Positions 18,853 to 29,000 of a stretch of DNA of 64,000 nucleotides are shown piece by piece. This DNA is from Pseudomonas sp. DG56-2 (GTDB lineage Bacteria > Pseudomonadota > Gammaproteobacteria > Pseudomonadales > Pseudomonadaceae): assembly GCF_004803755.1 (NCBI RefSeq), contig NZ_CP032311.1, positions 4,046,501 to 4,110,500 of the forward strand, given 5' to 3'. The position numbers were made by a program, and so were the translations under genes. Position 1 is the stretch's first letter. Every line of letters starts with the position of its first letter. Below the pieces are notes generated by a model. It did no database searches, was not told the origin of the DNA, and worked only from the letters and a program-made list of their open reading frames with translations.

Positions 18853-20265
18853 CTACAGACTTGCCACCGCCGCGCCCAGAGCACGCTCGAATCGAACGGC
18901 CACTTCGTCAACTTGTTCAGCAGTGATAACCAGAGGCGGCAAGAAACGCACGACAGCACCCTGGCGCCCCCCCAGCTCAAGAATCAACCCACGCTTGAGG
19001 CATTCGCGCTGAACCAGGGGAGCCAGTCGCGCACATGCCGCCGGATGCCCTTGAGCGTCCTTCGCACTTGCCGGGTCGACCAATTCGACACCCAGCATCA
19101 GGCCGCGACCCCGGATGTCCCCCAATTGCGCAAAGCGCGCCTGTAGACGCCGCAAATGCCCACTCAGGCGCTCGCCCATTGCCTGGGCGTGGGCGCACAG
19201 GTCGTGTTCTTTGATGTACTTCATGACCGCCGAGCCTGCGGCCATGGCCATCTGGTTGCCGCGGAAGGTACCGGCATGCGCGCCTGGCTGCCAGGTATCG
19301 AGCCACTGGCGGTAGACCACTACGGCCAGCGGCAGGCTGCCGCCGATAGCCTTTGACATCACCACGACATCAGGAATGATCCCTGCGTGCTCGAAGGCAA
19401 ACATTTTACCAGTGCGGGCAAATCCACTCTGGATTTCATCGACAATCAATGCCACGCCGGCCTTCTCGGTAATGCGTCGCACCCCGCGCAGCCATTCCAG
19501 ATCAGCCGGAATGACGCCGCCTTCGCCTTGCACTGCCTCGACAATCACCGCCGCCGGCAGTTGCACGCCGCCTTCCGGATCGTTGAGCAAGTTTTCCAGG
19601 TAATGCAGGTTGACCTTGACCCCCGCCTCGCCGCCCAAGCCGAACGGGCAGCGGTAATCGTAGGGATAGGGCAGAAATTGCACGCCATTGCTCAACAGTG
19701 CCGCCAATGGCTTTTTCGGCCCCAAGCTGCCCATCAAGCTCAACGCACCCTGGGACATGCCGTGATAACCGCCTTGAAACGACAGCACCGTGCTGCGGCC
19801 GGTGGCGGTACGCACCAGCTTCAAGGCCGCTTCCACTGCATCGGTACCGGTCGGTCCGCAGAACTGAATCTTTGCCTCATCACGCAAGGCCGGTGGCAAC
19901 AGTCCGAACAGATCCTGGACGAATTGATCTTTGACGGGTGTGGTGAGATCGAGGGTATGCAGGGGCAATTCATCGGCCAGCACTTGCTGGATGGCCTCGA
20001 TCACTACCGGATGATTGTGCCCCAGGGCCAGCGTCCCGGCACCCGCCAGACAATCGATGAACTGCCGGCCTTCAACGTCCTCGACATATAGGCCGCGAGC
20101 TTTTTTCAACGCCAGGGGGATGCGTCGCGGGTAGCTACGGGCATTGGACTCCTGCTGGCTTTGGCGAGTCAGCAAGGGCGACTCTTGGAAGTGATAAAGC
20201 GTTTCGACCGCGGCCACGTCTGAAGACACCGACAACGGCTGGGCAAGGCTGATAGCGACTGACAT
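18853..20265 (-). CDS. pvdH: L-2,4-diaminobutyrate:2-oxoglutarate aminotransferase
   Basis: 470 residues from the ATG at 20265. Class-III aminotransferase: GPTGTDAVEAALKL and FQGGYHGMSQGALS bind the cofactor phosphate, the PLP-region Asp is in LIVDEIQSG, and the PLP Lys is in VMSKAIGG. It makes the diaminobutyrate that PvdL places in the pyoverdine chromophore precursor. The PvdS box upstream and the neighbouring pvdP support the pyoverdine assignment over a generic diaminobutyrate or ectoine enzyme. Confidence 0.92.
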   Translation of the reverse strand: MSVAISLAQPLSVSSDVAAVETLYHFQESPLLTRQSQQESNARSYPRRIPLALKKARGLYVEDVEGRQFIDCLAGAGTLALGHNHPVVIEAIQQVLADELPLHTLDLTTPVKDQFVQDLFGLLPPALRDEAKIQFCGPTGTDAVEAALKLVRTATGRSTVLSFQGGYHGMSQGALSLMGSLGPKKPLAALLSNGVQFLPYPYDYRCPFGLGGEAGVKVNLHYLENLLNDPEGGVQLPAAVIVEAVQGEGGVIPADLEWLRGVRRITEKAGVALIVDEIQSGFARTGKMFAFEHAGIIPDVVVMSKAIGGSLPLAVVVYRQWLDTWQPGAHAGTFRGNQMAMAAGSAVMKYIKEHDLCAHAQAMGERLSGHLRRLQARFAQLGDIRGRGLMLGVELVDPASAKDAQGHPAACARLAPLVQRECLKRGLILELGGRQGAVVRFLPPLVITAEQVDEVAVRFERALGAAVASL

Positions 20266-20347
20266 CGGGGGAAACCCTCGCAAGCAAGCGGATGTACCCG
20301 TCACGCGCCTGCTCGCAGATGTGTGTCGGGGTGTTATCGCTTGAAAA

Positions 20348-20371
20348 ACGCTTCAGGTGCGAGTGGATTTA
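20348..20371 (-). promoter_or_regulatory. PvdS-dependent promoter of pvdH
   Basis: On the minus strand TAAAT (20371-20367), 16 bases, CGT (20350-20348), about 83 bases before the pvdH start. Confidence 0.87.
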
Positions 20372-20389
20372 GGCCAAAAAAATACTTTT

Positions 20390-20445
20390 ATCGCGGGGCT
20401 GCGATCGCTTCAGCAATGAAACGTCGATCTGCCCCGCCCCGCGAT
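20390..20445 (-). terminator. Possible terminator after dsbS
   Basis: Inverted repeat ATCGCGGGG / CCCCGCGAT with a long spacer, followed on the minus strand a few bases later by a T run (20375-20381). It lies after the kinase stop and upstream of the pvdH promoter. The long loop makes it uncertain. Confidence 0.4.
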
Positions 20446-20448
20446 GGG

Positions 20449-21771
20449 TTACACAGCGCGCGTAGGGATATTCAACTGTACCCGTAGGCCGTCGCTACGA
20501 TTGTCGAAGTGCAGCGAGCCCGCGCAACGCTGGACAATGGCCTGGACAATGGCCAGGCCCAGACCACAACCGCCGCTTTGTCCGTTACGCCAGAAACGCT
20601 CGGTGAGTCGTTCCAGATCCTGTTCGGCAATGCCCGCGCCGTGGTCGCGCACCTGAAAGACCACCTGTCCTTTTTCCATCTGCACCGCCAGATCCACAGG
20701 CTCGGGACCACGGGTATGGCGCAACGCATTGTCGAGCAAGTTGCGCAAGGCCGTCACGGCCAAGGGTGAAGGCATATCCAGATATGCCTGGGCAGCCTCC
20801 GGGGCCAATTGCAGGGCTATGCGCTGCGAATCACCCAAGCCGGTGTCCTGGATGGCCTGACGCGCCACCTGCTCGGCACTGCACTGCACACCGTCTTCGA
20901 AAGACAGACTGCCTTCGACCCGGGCCAGCAAGAGCAACTGTTCCAAGGTCCGGTGCAAGCGATCAGCACCCTGTTCTGCATGTTCCAAGGCCTGCTCGCG
21001 CGCCGCGCCGTCGGTCATCCGCGCTACCTGCAGATGGGTCTTGATAGCGGTCAACGGCGTGCGCAGCTCATGGGCGGCATCGTCGGTCAGACGCCGTTCG
21101 CGCTCGATGGTCTGGGCAATACGCAGGAACAACTGGTTCTGGGTGTCCAGTAGCGGTTGCAGCTCACTGGGCAAGGCACGCACCTGCAAGGGCTCCAGAG
21201 CGTCCGGCCGACGCCGGCGCAAGGCATCGCGCATACGATTGAGCGGCGCCAGCCCCTTGCCGATACCGATCCACAGCAAGCCCAGGCTGCCGAGCAATGC
21301 CACCAGCACCGGTGCCGAGGCCGCCAGCAGGATCGAGCGGTTCAAAGCCTCGCGCTCCTGATGACGGTCCGCGGTGGTGATGCGCACATCGCCGCGGTAG
21401 TAGGTAAAGGTGCGCCACCGCGCGCCTTCGATAGTCTGGTCACGAAAGCCGCTGCGGTCATCATTGAGGGCGTGCTCCTGACCGTGGTTGCGGGCAATGA
21501 TCTCACCGCGCAGGGAACTGACCTGACAGGCCATGCCATCCGGGACGCTGAGCTGATCGGCACTCAGTTGCGTGCCTTCGCCCTTGGCAACCAGTGGTTG
21601 TGGCAACTGATCGATCAGCCCGGCAACCATGCGTGCCGAAGCCACCAGACGCTGGTCCAGAGAGAACATCATTTGGTAACGCAGGTCGCGCAGCATCCAG
21701 GCTGCCGCCAGCGCCCAGATCAGCACAAAGGCGGTGCCCAGAATCAACGTCAGGCGTACGCGCAAACTCAT
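20449..21771 (-). CDS. dsbS: Sensor histidine kinase, DsbS-like
   Basis: 440 residues. Two membrane segments (about 7-27 and 150-170) flank a periplasmic sensor region of roughly 120 residues. This region contains a Cys at residue 82 (GMACQV), by my count the same position as the copper-sensing Cys82 I recall for P. aeruginosa DsbS. A HAMP linker follows, then HisKA with DDAAHELRTPL, and the ATPase boxes NLLDNALRHT, DHGAGI and GGCGLGLAIV. It overlaps dsbR by four bases. Genomic context (divergent dsbD operon) matches DsbRS. The QseC-like fold is the alternative description. Confidence 0.8.
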   Translation of the reverse strand: MSLRVRLTLILGTAFVLIWALAAAWMLRDLRYQMMFSLDQRLVASARMVAGLIDQLPQPLVAKGEGTQLSADQLSVPDGMACQVSSLRGEIIARNHGQEHALNDDRSGFRDQTIEGARWRTFTYYRGDVRITTADRHQEREALNRSILLAASAPVLVALLGSLGLLWIGIGKGLAPLNRMRDALRRRRPDALEPLQVRALPSELQPLLDTQNQLFLRIAQTIERERRLTDDAAHELRTPLTAIKTHLQVARMTDGAAREQALEHAEQGADRLHRTLEQLLLLARVEGSLSFEDGVQCSAEQVARQAIQDTGLGDSQRIALQLAPEAAQAYLDMPSPLAVTALRNLLDNALRHTRGPEPVDLAVQMEKGQVVFQVRDHGAGIAEQDLERLTERFWRNGQSGGCGLGLAIVQAIVQRCAGSLHFDNRSDGLRVQLNIPTRAV

Positions 21772-22451
21772 TGCTGTGCTTCCCCTGGCAACTGCGCCGG
21801 CCCCAGGCGATAGCCCAACCCGCGCACAGTTTCGACGATCCCGTTGCCCAGCTTGCGCCGCAGATGATGGATATGCACATTAAGGGCATTGCTTTCCACC
21901 TCGTCACCGAAGCCATAGACACTGTCCTTCAACTGCTCGCTGGACAACACTCGACCGCGGTTGTGCAGGAGCGCCTGCAACAATGCCTGCTCGCGGCGCG
22001 ACAGGTCGACCGGTATGCCGCCCAGGCAGGTTTCACGACTGCTGGGGTCGTAACTGAGCGGGCCGTGCTCAATGGTATTCACCGCCCGACCTGCAGACCG
22101 GCGCAACAAGGTATGCAAGCGTGCGGCCAGCTCACGCAGGTCGAAGGGTTTGAGCAAATAGTCATCGGCACCCGCTTGCAGGCCATCGACCCGGTCGGTG
22201 ACTGCATCGCGCGCGGTAAGCACCAGCACCGGCAGGCTCTCACCTTGCTGGCGCAGGCGCTGCAGCAACTTGAGCCCATCTTCATCGGGCAGTCCCAGGT
22301 CCAGCACCATGACATCGAAGGCCGCTGCCTGGAGCATGGCCTGCGCCGCAGCTGCCGTGGCTACCCTGTCCACAGTCATGCCCTGAGCAGTCAGGCCCGC
22401 AGCGATGCCGCTGGCAATCAGGTCGTCATCCTCGCAGAGCAATACGTGCAT
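21768..22451 (-). CDS. dsbR: OmpR-family response regulator, DsbR-like
   Basis: 227 residues from the ATG at 22451; the frame extends upstream by four codons without a better site. Receiver: LLCEDDDLIASG (acidic pair), phosphoacceptor in VMVLDLGLPDEDG, conserved VLTARDA and the Lys in LLKPFDL. The C-terminal winged helix ends in ETVRGLGYRL. It partners the overlapping kinase gene. It probably binds the 11-bp direct repeats in the intergenic region and activates the divergent dsbD operon, as reported for DsbRS in P. aeruginosa. Confidence 0.82.
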   Translation of the reverse strand: MHVLLCEDDDLIASGIAAGLTAQGMTVDRVATAAAAQAMLQAAAFDVMVLDLGLPDEDGLKLLQRLRQQGESLPVLVLTARDAVTDRVDGLQAGADDYLLKPFDLRELAARLHTLLRRSAGRAVNTIEHGPLSYDPSSRETCLGGIPVDLSRREQALLQALLHNRGRVLSSEQLKDSVYGFGDEVESNALNVHIHHLRRKLGNGIVETVRGLGYRLGPAQLPGEAQQ

Positions 22452-22492
22452 GATGGGTCTCAATACTAAAAGTGACAGTGAAGCGCAGGCGG

Positions 22493-22508
22493 ATTAACTC
22501 AGGATTAT
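22493..22508. promoter_or_regulatory. 11-bp-spaced direct repeat (ATTAA/ATTAT), candidate DsbR site
   Basis: ATTAA at 22493 and ATTAT at 22504 recur with an 11-base period, each preceded by GG. OmpR-family regulators bind tandem half-sites spaced by one helical turn. Confidence 0.4.
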
Positions 22509-22559
22509 GCCGTGCCAGCGCCGGATCGTCGCGGCCGGGGCGACAATTGACGCTCATGG

Positions 22560-22575
22560 GTTAACACTCGGTTAA
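22560..22575. promoter_or_regulatory. 11-bp-spaced direct repeat (GTTAA/GTTAA), candidate DsbR site
   Basis: Two identical GTTAA half-sites with an 11-base period, 49-64 bases before the dsbD start and in the same intergenic region as the repeat at 22493. Confidence 0.45.
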
Positions 22576-22623
22576 TCGCGCTCGGCCAGGATCGAACACT
22601 TATCGCACTGCCAAGGTTTCGAC

Positions 22624-24327
22624 ATGCGTAGATTATTGATTGCCCTGATGCTTCTGTTCAGCGGTCTGGCTCAGGCAAATCCCTTTACCCAAAGCGACTT
22701 CCTGCCAGTAGAAAAGGCCTTTGTATTCAGCAGTGAGCGGCTGGATTCGGGACAGATGCGCCTGCACTGGAAAATAACCGATGGCTATTACCTGTATCAG
22801 AAACGCCTGAAGTTCGACGGACTGCCGCCTGAACAGCACCCGACCCTGCCGAACGCCTTGCCTTACCATGATGAATACTTCGGCGATACCCAGGTATATC
22901 GAGGTGAACTTGAGTTGCTATTGCCGGCAGACGCCAGTGGCCAATTGCGCATGGGCTGGCAAGGTTGCGCTGATGCTGGCCTGTGCTATCCGCCGCAGAC
23001 CAATCTGGTCAGTCTGAGCAATGTGCCTGTGGATGAGCAAGCCAGCGACCAGGCCTTGGCGGGCAACCTGCAGCAATCGACTCTGGCCTGGAGCCTGCTG
23101 GCCTTCTTCGGCCTGGGCTTGCTGTTGGCATTTACACCGTGTTCGCTTCCGATGCTGCCGATTCTCGCCGGACTGGTCCTGGGTAACGGCGTCAGTGCGC
23201 GGCGCGGCTGGTTGTTGGCCTGCGTCTATGTGCTGAGCATGGCCCTGGTGTATGCCGCGCTCGGTGTAATTGCAGCTTTGCTGGGTGGAAGTCTGCAGGC
23301 CTGGCTGCAACAACCCTGGTTGCTCGGCACCCTGGCGGGCCTGTTCATCTTGCTCGCCTTGCCGATGTTCGGTGCCTTCGAGCTGCAACTGCCGGCGTGG
23401 TTGCGCGACCGCCTGGAACGCGCGGGGCACGGCACTCGTGGCGGCAATGTCTATGGGGCGGCGCTGCTCGGCGCCCTTTCCGGTCTGCTCATGGGCCCAT
23501 GCATGACCGCGCCCCTGGCCGGTGCCTTGTTGTACATCGCCCAAAGCGGCAATGCTGTGCAGGGTGCATTGGTGTTGTTCACCTTAGGCATCGGCATGGG
23601 CTTGCCGCTGTTGCTCCTGGTCACTCTGGGCAATCGCTACCTGCCACGTCCGGGCCCGTGGATGAATCTGGTCAAAGGCCTGTTCGGTTTCGTGTTCCTG
23701 GCCATGGCGCTGTATACCCTGCGCACGGTACTCGAACCTTCGCTGTGGCTGGGCCTGGGCGGGGCCTGGCTGATCGCTCTGGCCTGGGCCGCTTGGCCTG
23801 CACTGCATGGACTGCAGGCAATCCGCGCACTGCCAGTACTGCTGGGTTTCTGGGGCAGTCTGCTAGTGATCGGCGCAGCCGCCGGCGGCAGTGATCCCTG
23901 GCAGCCACTGCAACCCTTCCGCGCAGGCAGCGGCACTGTTGCCAGTGCGGTCCACGAGGATGCCTTCATCACCGTCAGTCAACCGGCCGACCTGCAACGC
24001 GAACTCGATAGCGCCAAAGCCCAAGGCCAGTGGGTGATGCTCGACTACTATGCCGATTGGTGTGTGTCGTGCAAAGTCATGGAAAAACAAGTGTTCGGCC
24101 GCGCCGATGTGTTGGACGCATTGAACGGCATTCGCTTGCTGCGCCTGGATGTGACCGCCGATGCAGCGTCCAGCCGCCAATTGCTGCAACGCTACCAGGT
24201 ACCCGGCCCACCGACGATTATCTGGATCGGACCAGAAGGTAACGAGCGACGCAGCCGCCGTATCACCGGCGAAATCGATGCGCAAAACTTTCTCGAACAG
24301 TGGGCCCAGACCCGGAGTCAAGGCTGA
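22624..24327 (+). CDS. dsbD: Thiol:disulfide interchange protein DsbD
   Basis: 567 residues. Signal peptide (cleavage near AQANP), then the periplasmic alpha domain with the Cys pair in GCADAGLCYPP, the CcdA-like membrane core of about eight segments (FTPCSLPMLPIL and MGPCMTAPLAG carry the two membrane Cys), and a C-terminal thioredoxin domain with WCVSC. It passes electrons from cytoplasmic thioredoxin to periplasmic partners, here most likely the two thiol proteins encoded downstream. The end overlaps the next gene by one base (TGATG). Confidence 0.95.
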   Translation: MRRLLIALMLLFSGLAQANPFTQSDFLPVEKAFVFSSERLDSGQMRLHWKITDGYYLYQKRLKFDGLPPEQHPTLPNALPYHDEYFGDTQVYRGELELLLPADASGQLRMGWQGCADAGLCYPPQTNLVSLSNVPVDEQASDQALAGNLQQSTLAWSLLAFFGLGLLLAFTPCSLPMLPILAGLVLGNGVSARRGWLLACVYVLSMALVYAALGVIAALLGGSLQAWLQQPWLLGTLAGLFILLALPMFGAFELQLPAWLRDRLERAGHGTRGGNVYGAALLGALSGLLMGPCMTAPLAGALLYIAQSGNAVQGALVLFTLGIGMGLPLLLLVTLGNRYLPRPGPWMNLVKGLFGFVFLAMALYTLRTVLEPSLWLGLGGAWLIALAWAAWPALHGLQAIRALPVLLGFWGSLLVIGAAAGGSDPWQPLQPFRAGSGTVASAVHEDAFITVSQPADLQRELDSAKAQGQWVMLDYYADWCVSCKVMEKQVFGRADVLDALNGIRLLRLDVTADAASSRQLLQRYQVPGPPTIIWIGPEGNERRSRRITGEIDAQNFLEQWAQTRSQG

Positions 24328-25184
24328 TGCTGACCGTTAACCTCGGGCCGTTGACCATGGCCGTCGACCATTTGCTGCTTATCTGTGCCTTGACCCTGGC
24401 CACCGTTGTTGGCTGGCGGGTTGCCAAGCGCGGCGGCGACAACCCGGAGTCGGTGCTGTTCAGCCTGTTCCTGCTCGGCCTGTTGGGGGCTCGCCTGGGC
24501 TTTGTACTGAGCTACTGGTCGATGTACCGCGAAGATCCCCTGCAGATCATCGACCTGCGCGATGGCGGTTTCCTGCTCTGGCCGGGCCTGCTGGTGGTTA
24601 TCATCGGTGCACTGTGGCAAGGCTGGCGCCGCACCGCGCTGCGCCGACCGCTGGGTTGGGGTCTGTTTAGCGGCGCCTTGTTCTGGTTGCTTGGCAGCCT
24701 GGCCAGTCACCTCTACGAACAAGGCACGCAACTGCCCGAAGTCAGCCTGAAGAAGGCCAACGGCGAAGCGGTGCAACTCACCACCTACAGTGGCCGGCCG
24801 CTGGTTATCAACCTGTGGGCTACCTGGTGCCCACCGTGCCGTCGAGAAATGCCGGTACTGCAACAAGCGCAGCATGAACACCCGGACATCACCTTCCTGT
24901 TCGTCAACCAGGGAGAAACCCCACAGACCGTCAGCACCTTTCTCGCCACCACCGGCCTCAACCTGTCACATGTGCTGTTTGATGGCGGTGGCCAACTGGC
25001 GCAGAAAGTCGGCTCCATGGCGCTTCCTACCACGCTGTTCTACAACGCCGACGGCCGTCTTGTCGGCAGCCACCTGGGCGAGCTGTCGCGGGCCAGCCTC
25101 AGTCACGCCCTGCAATCCTTCGAGCGCGCACCTGCGCCCGCCGTCTCCAACTCCTCAAGGAACGACGCATGCACCCATTGTTGA
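24327..25184 (+). CDS. TlpA-type thioredoxin fused to an Lgt-like membrane region
   Basis: 285 residues from the ATG at 24327, coupled to dsbD by TGATG. Residues about 1-125 have four membrane segments; GARLGFVLSYWSMY...DPLQIID..DGGFLLWPG resembles the prolipoprotein diacylglyceryl transferase core, but the catalytic FHGG of Lgt is replaced by LWPG, so transferase activity is unlikely. Residues about 145-270 are a thioredoxin domain with WCPPC and the cis-Pro in MALPTTLF, like TlpA/ResA/DsbE. Probably a membrane-anchored thiol reductant fed by DsbD. Confidence 0.85.
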   Translation: MLTVNLGPLTMAVDHLLLICALTLATVVGWRVAKRGGDNPESVLFSLFLLGLLGARLGFVLSYWSMYREDPLQIIDLRDGGFLLWPGLLVVIIGALWQGWRRTALRRPLGWGLFSGALFWLLGSLASHLYEQGTQLPEVSLKKANGEAVQLTTYSGRPLVINLWATWCPPCRREMPVLQQAQHEHPDITFLFVNQGETPQTVSTFLATTGLNLSHVLFDGGGQLAQKVGSMALPTTLFYNADGRLVGSHLGELSRASLSHALQSFERAPAPAVSNSSRNDACTHC

Positions 25185-25933
25185 AACTGCCTGTTAGCCT
25201 CACTTTCGGCCTGCTGGCCAGCCAGGTCATCGCGGCCGAACCGCTGCCCAAGGCTGTGCAGCAAATCGAGGCCAAGGGCGTAAAAGTCAAAGGCAGCTTC
25301 GATGCTCCCAACGGCCTGCGTGGTTACGCCGCCGAATATCAGAACCGCGGCATGGCGTTGTACCTGACGCCCGACGGCAAGCATGTGCTGGTCGGCAGTC
25401 TGTTCGATGAACAAGGCCAGGACCTGAGTGAAGCACCACTGCAGAAGCTGGTGTATGCGCCGATGGCCAAGCAAGCCTGGGCAAAAATGGAAAAGACCGC
25501 CTGGATCGCCGACGGCAAGGCTGATGCGCCACGCATCGTCTACTTGTTCAGCGACCCTAACTGCCCGTACTGCAACATGTTCTGGCAACAGGCCCGGCCA
25601 TGGGTGGAGTCGGGCAAAGTACAGTTGCGCCATATCATGGTCGGCATCATTCGCGAAGACAGCCCGGGCAAATCGGCAGCGCTGATGGCCAGCAATGACC
25701 CGGCCCAGGCTCTGCACAAGCACGAGAGCGCCGGCAAGGCCAGCACACTCAAGGCACTGGATAAGATTCCTACCGCAGTGCAAGCCAAACTCGACGCCAA
25801 CCTGGCGTTGATGGAGGAATTGGGCTTGTCGGCAACGCCGGCGATTTTCTATCTGGATGAACAACAGCAAATGCAGGCGCAGCAAGGTGCACCACGGCCA
25901 GACATGCTGGGGAAAATTCTGGGCAAACGCTGA
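25169..25933 (+). CDS. dsbG: Thiol:disulfide interchange protein DsbG
   Basis: 254 residues. Signal peptide (cleavage near VIAAEP), an N-terminal dimerisation domain, then a thioredoxin domain with CPYC in DPNCPYCNMF and the cis-Pro in SATPAIFYLD. DsbG is the periplasmic protein that rescues single oxidised cysteines and isomerises disulfides; it is kept reduced by DsbD. It overlaps the preceding gene by 16 bases. DsbC is the alternative, but the short CPYC context and the operon favour DsbG. Confidence 0.9.
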   Translation: MHPLLKLPVSLTFGLLASQVIAAEPLPKAVQQIEAKGVKVKGSFDAPNGLRGYAAEYQNRGMALYLTPDGKHVLVGSLFDEQGQDLSEAPLQKLVYAPMAKQAWAKMEKTAWIADGKADAPRIVYLFSDPNCPYCNMFWQQARPWVESGKVQLRHIMVGIIREDSPGKSAALMASNDPAQALHKHESAGKASTLKALDKIPTAVQAKLDANLALMEELGLSATPAIFYLDEQQQMQAQQGAPRPDMLGKILGKR

Positions 25934-25954
25934 GGTTTCGGCGAACGCGATCGC

Positions 25955-26009
25955 GGGGCAAGCCTGCTCCCACCGGGATCATCACACCCGGTGGGAGCAG
26001 GCTTGCCCC
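25955..26009. terminator. REP-like perfect inverted repeat between dsbG and pvdL
   Basis: Two perfectly complementary 23-base arms (starting GGGGCAAGCCTGCTCCCACC) with a 9-base loop, between convergent dsbG and pvdL. It carries the GTGGGAGC core common in Pseudomonas REP elements and probably also ends both transcripts. Confidence 0.85.
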
Positions 26010-26026
26010 ACGATGGTTTTCAGCCC

Positions 26027-29000
26027 TTACAACGATTCCAGCGCCGCCATCAGATCACTCAAACGGTCGACCTTGTCATCGCTCAGCTCACTGCCCTTGA
26101 GACCGTCGACATAGATGGCCAACTCCTCGACCGAGCTGCACTCGAACATCGCCCGCAATGGCACATTTAGCTGCAATGTCTTCTGCACCCGTGAGGCGAT
26201 CTGAGTCGCCAGCAGGGAATGGCCGCCCAACTCGAAGAAGTTGTCGCGCACACCCACCCTTTCAACCTTGAGTATGTCGGCCCAGATCAGCGCCAGGGTT
26301 TGTTCCAGCTCGCTGCGCGGCGCCAGGTAGTCCTGACGCTGCTGAGTTGCAAAATCGATACTCGGCAGTGCCTTGCGATCGAGCTTGCCGTTGGCATTGA
26401 GCGGTAGCTGTTTGAGCCAGGCCCAGTGCAATGGAACCATGTACTCAGGCAGCTCGGCGCGCAGACGTTGCTTGATCCGTTCCAGCACTGCCGCAAGGTA
26501 GGCGCCTGCATCGCTGGCCACCAGATAACCCACCAGGTGCTTGCCGTTGACGCCCTCCTGCACACCCACGGCGGCGTCGCGAATCTCGGCCTGCTCATGC
26601 AGACGCGCCTCGATTTCACCCAGCTCAATGCGATAGCCGCGAATCTTCACCTGGTGGTCGATACGCCCCACATACTCGAGCACGCCATCCACGCGTCGAC
26701 GCGCCAGGTCGCCAGTGCGGTACAAACGCTCCCCAGGCGCGCCGAAGGGGTGTGGAATAAACGCCTGGGCCGTGCGCAGCGGATCACTGACATAGCCTCG
26801 ACCGACGCCGGTACCTGCCACGCACAACTCACCTACCGCCCCCATAGGCACCAGAGCCTGATCGTCATCCAACAGGTACAAACGGTTATTGTCGGTCGGT
26901 GTACCAATAGGCAAGTAGCTGCCACGGGTCGAATCAGCATCGACGCGGAAAAAGGCGACATCATCCGAGCACTCCGCCGGGCCATAGGCGTTGACCAGCG
27001 CAACCTGCGGGTAACGCTGCAGCCATTGCCAGGCCAGCTCCGGCGGCATCGCTTCTCCAGTCGGCAGCATCCAGCGCAGGCTGTCCAGTTGCCGATGTTC
27101 GTTGGCGAGCATGCCCTGAATCAGCGACGGTACGCTTTCCAGCACCGTAATGCCGCTGGCCTGGACATGCTCAAGCAGGCCTTGTGGATCGTGGGCAATG
27201 GCGTTGGGCACAATCGCCACCTGCGCGCCGAACAGCGGTGCGGCAAGGAACTGCCAGACCGAGATATCGAAACTCTGCGAGGCGGTCTGGGCAATCACAT
27301 CCTGCTGGTCCAATTGCAGGTACGGCACCTTGCTCAGTTGGTTGTTGAGCATGCCGCGCTGCTCGACCATCACACCCTTGGGCAAGCCGGTAGAACCGGA
27401 GGTGTAGATCACATATGCAAGGTTGTCCGGAGCACTATAGATACCCGGATCGAAATCCCTCCCTTGCGTGCTCTGCACATGCTCCCAGATCAACAATTTC
27501 GGACGCCCCGCACACCCCAGTTCATCCAGTAGCGCTCGCCCTTGCTCGGCACAGGCCTGGGTACACACCAGCACCGGCGTGTGACTGAGTTCGACGATGC
27601 GTTGCAGGCGTGCCGTCGGCAGGCCGGGGTCCAGAGGCAAGTAACCGGCACCGGCCTTGAAGCTCCCGATGATCATGCCCAGCAATGACAAATCACGTTC
27701 TGCCAACAGCGCCACCGGTTGGTCCAGCGTCACCCCAGCTGCAACCAACGCATGCCCGAGACGATTGGCTTGCTGATTGAGTTGAGCATAGCTGAGCGTC
27801 GCCTCGAGACAGCGGGCCGCCGTACGCTGCGGATGGGCCGCAACCCTGGCTTCGAACAACGCCACATAACTCTGCTCCAGGGGGTAGGCCTGTTCGCTGC
27901 GGTTGCACTCATCGAGCAAAAAGCGCCGTTCGTGCTCACCGAGCAATGGCAGCTCGCTGATGTCGGCGAACAAACCGTCGGCCAGGGCCAGCAGCAGACG
28001 CTTGAACTCGGCCAGCATGCGTTCGACCGTCGCGGTATCGAAATAGCGCTGATCGAACGACAGGTGCAGGCCCAGGTCATCACCCGGGTAACAAACCGCA
28101 GTCAGTGGGAAGTTGGTGTGAGTACGGCCCGAGTCGGAACTGGCATTCAGGCTTTGCGCCCGATCCAGCACCGAGACTTCTACGGGCGCGTTCTCGAACA
28201 CAAAAAGGCTATCGAACAACGGCTGTCCTTTCGGTAGCTCGCTGCACTCTTGAATGCTCACCAATGGCAGGTATTCATACTCGCGCAATTGCATGTTGTG
28301 TTCGAGCAAGCCCTTGAGCCAATGCAGCACGCTGCAACGCTCACCCGCCGCTGGCAACTTCACGCGCAAGGCGATGCTGTTGATAAACAACCCTACCGTG
28401 CGCTGCATCTGCGGCATGCTGACCGGACGACCGGCCACGGTGACCCCGAACAGTACATCACGCTCGCCACTGTAGCGGCTCAATACCAGCGCCCAGGCCG
28501 CCTGGGCGAACGTATTAATGGTCAGTTGATGGGCCTGGGCCAGCTCCCGCAGGCGCGCGCCGTCGGCTGCATCCAGGCGGGTGTAACAATCGCCGACGAT
28601 CATCCCGGCATTTTCGACACCGTGATCCCGAAGCAGGGGACGATCACTCGGCACCGCCGTGCTGCGTTCGAAGCCCTGGAGGTTTTCCCGCCACCACTGG
28701 CGCGCTTCATCCAGATTCTGATGCTGCAGCCAGCCGATGTAGTCGCGGTAACGCGGCGGTACTGCCAGTTGAGCTTCGCGGCCCTCGCCCAGGGCCATAT
28801 ACAGCTCGAAGAAATCATTCATTAACAGCGAGCGGCACCAGGCATCGATGAGAATGTGGTGGTTGCTCATCATGAACCAGTACCGGTCTGCACCCACGCG
28901 GATCAGACGCAAGTGGAACGGTGCCTGCTGCAGCAGATCGAAACCTGCTTCGCGCTCCTGCTTATGCAAAGCCTGCAAGCGCGCTTCCTGTTCGTCATCG

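Noticed and set aside
18711..18980. Small gene between pvdP and pvdH
   Set aside because: The frame overlaps the pvdH coding end, lacks a ribosome site and has no recognisable features.
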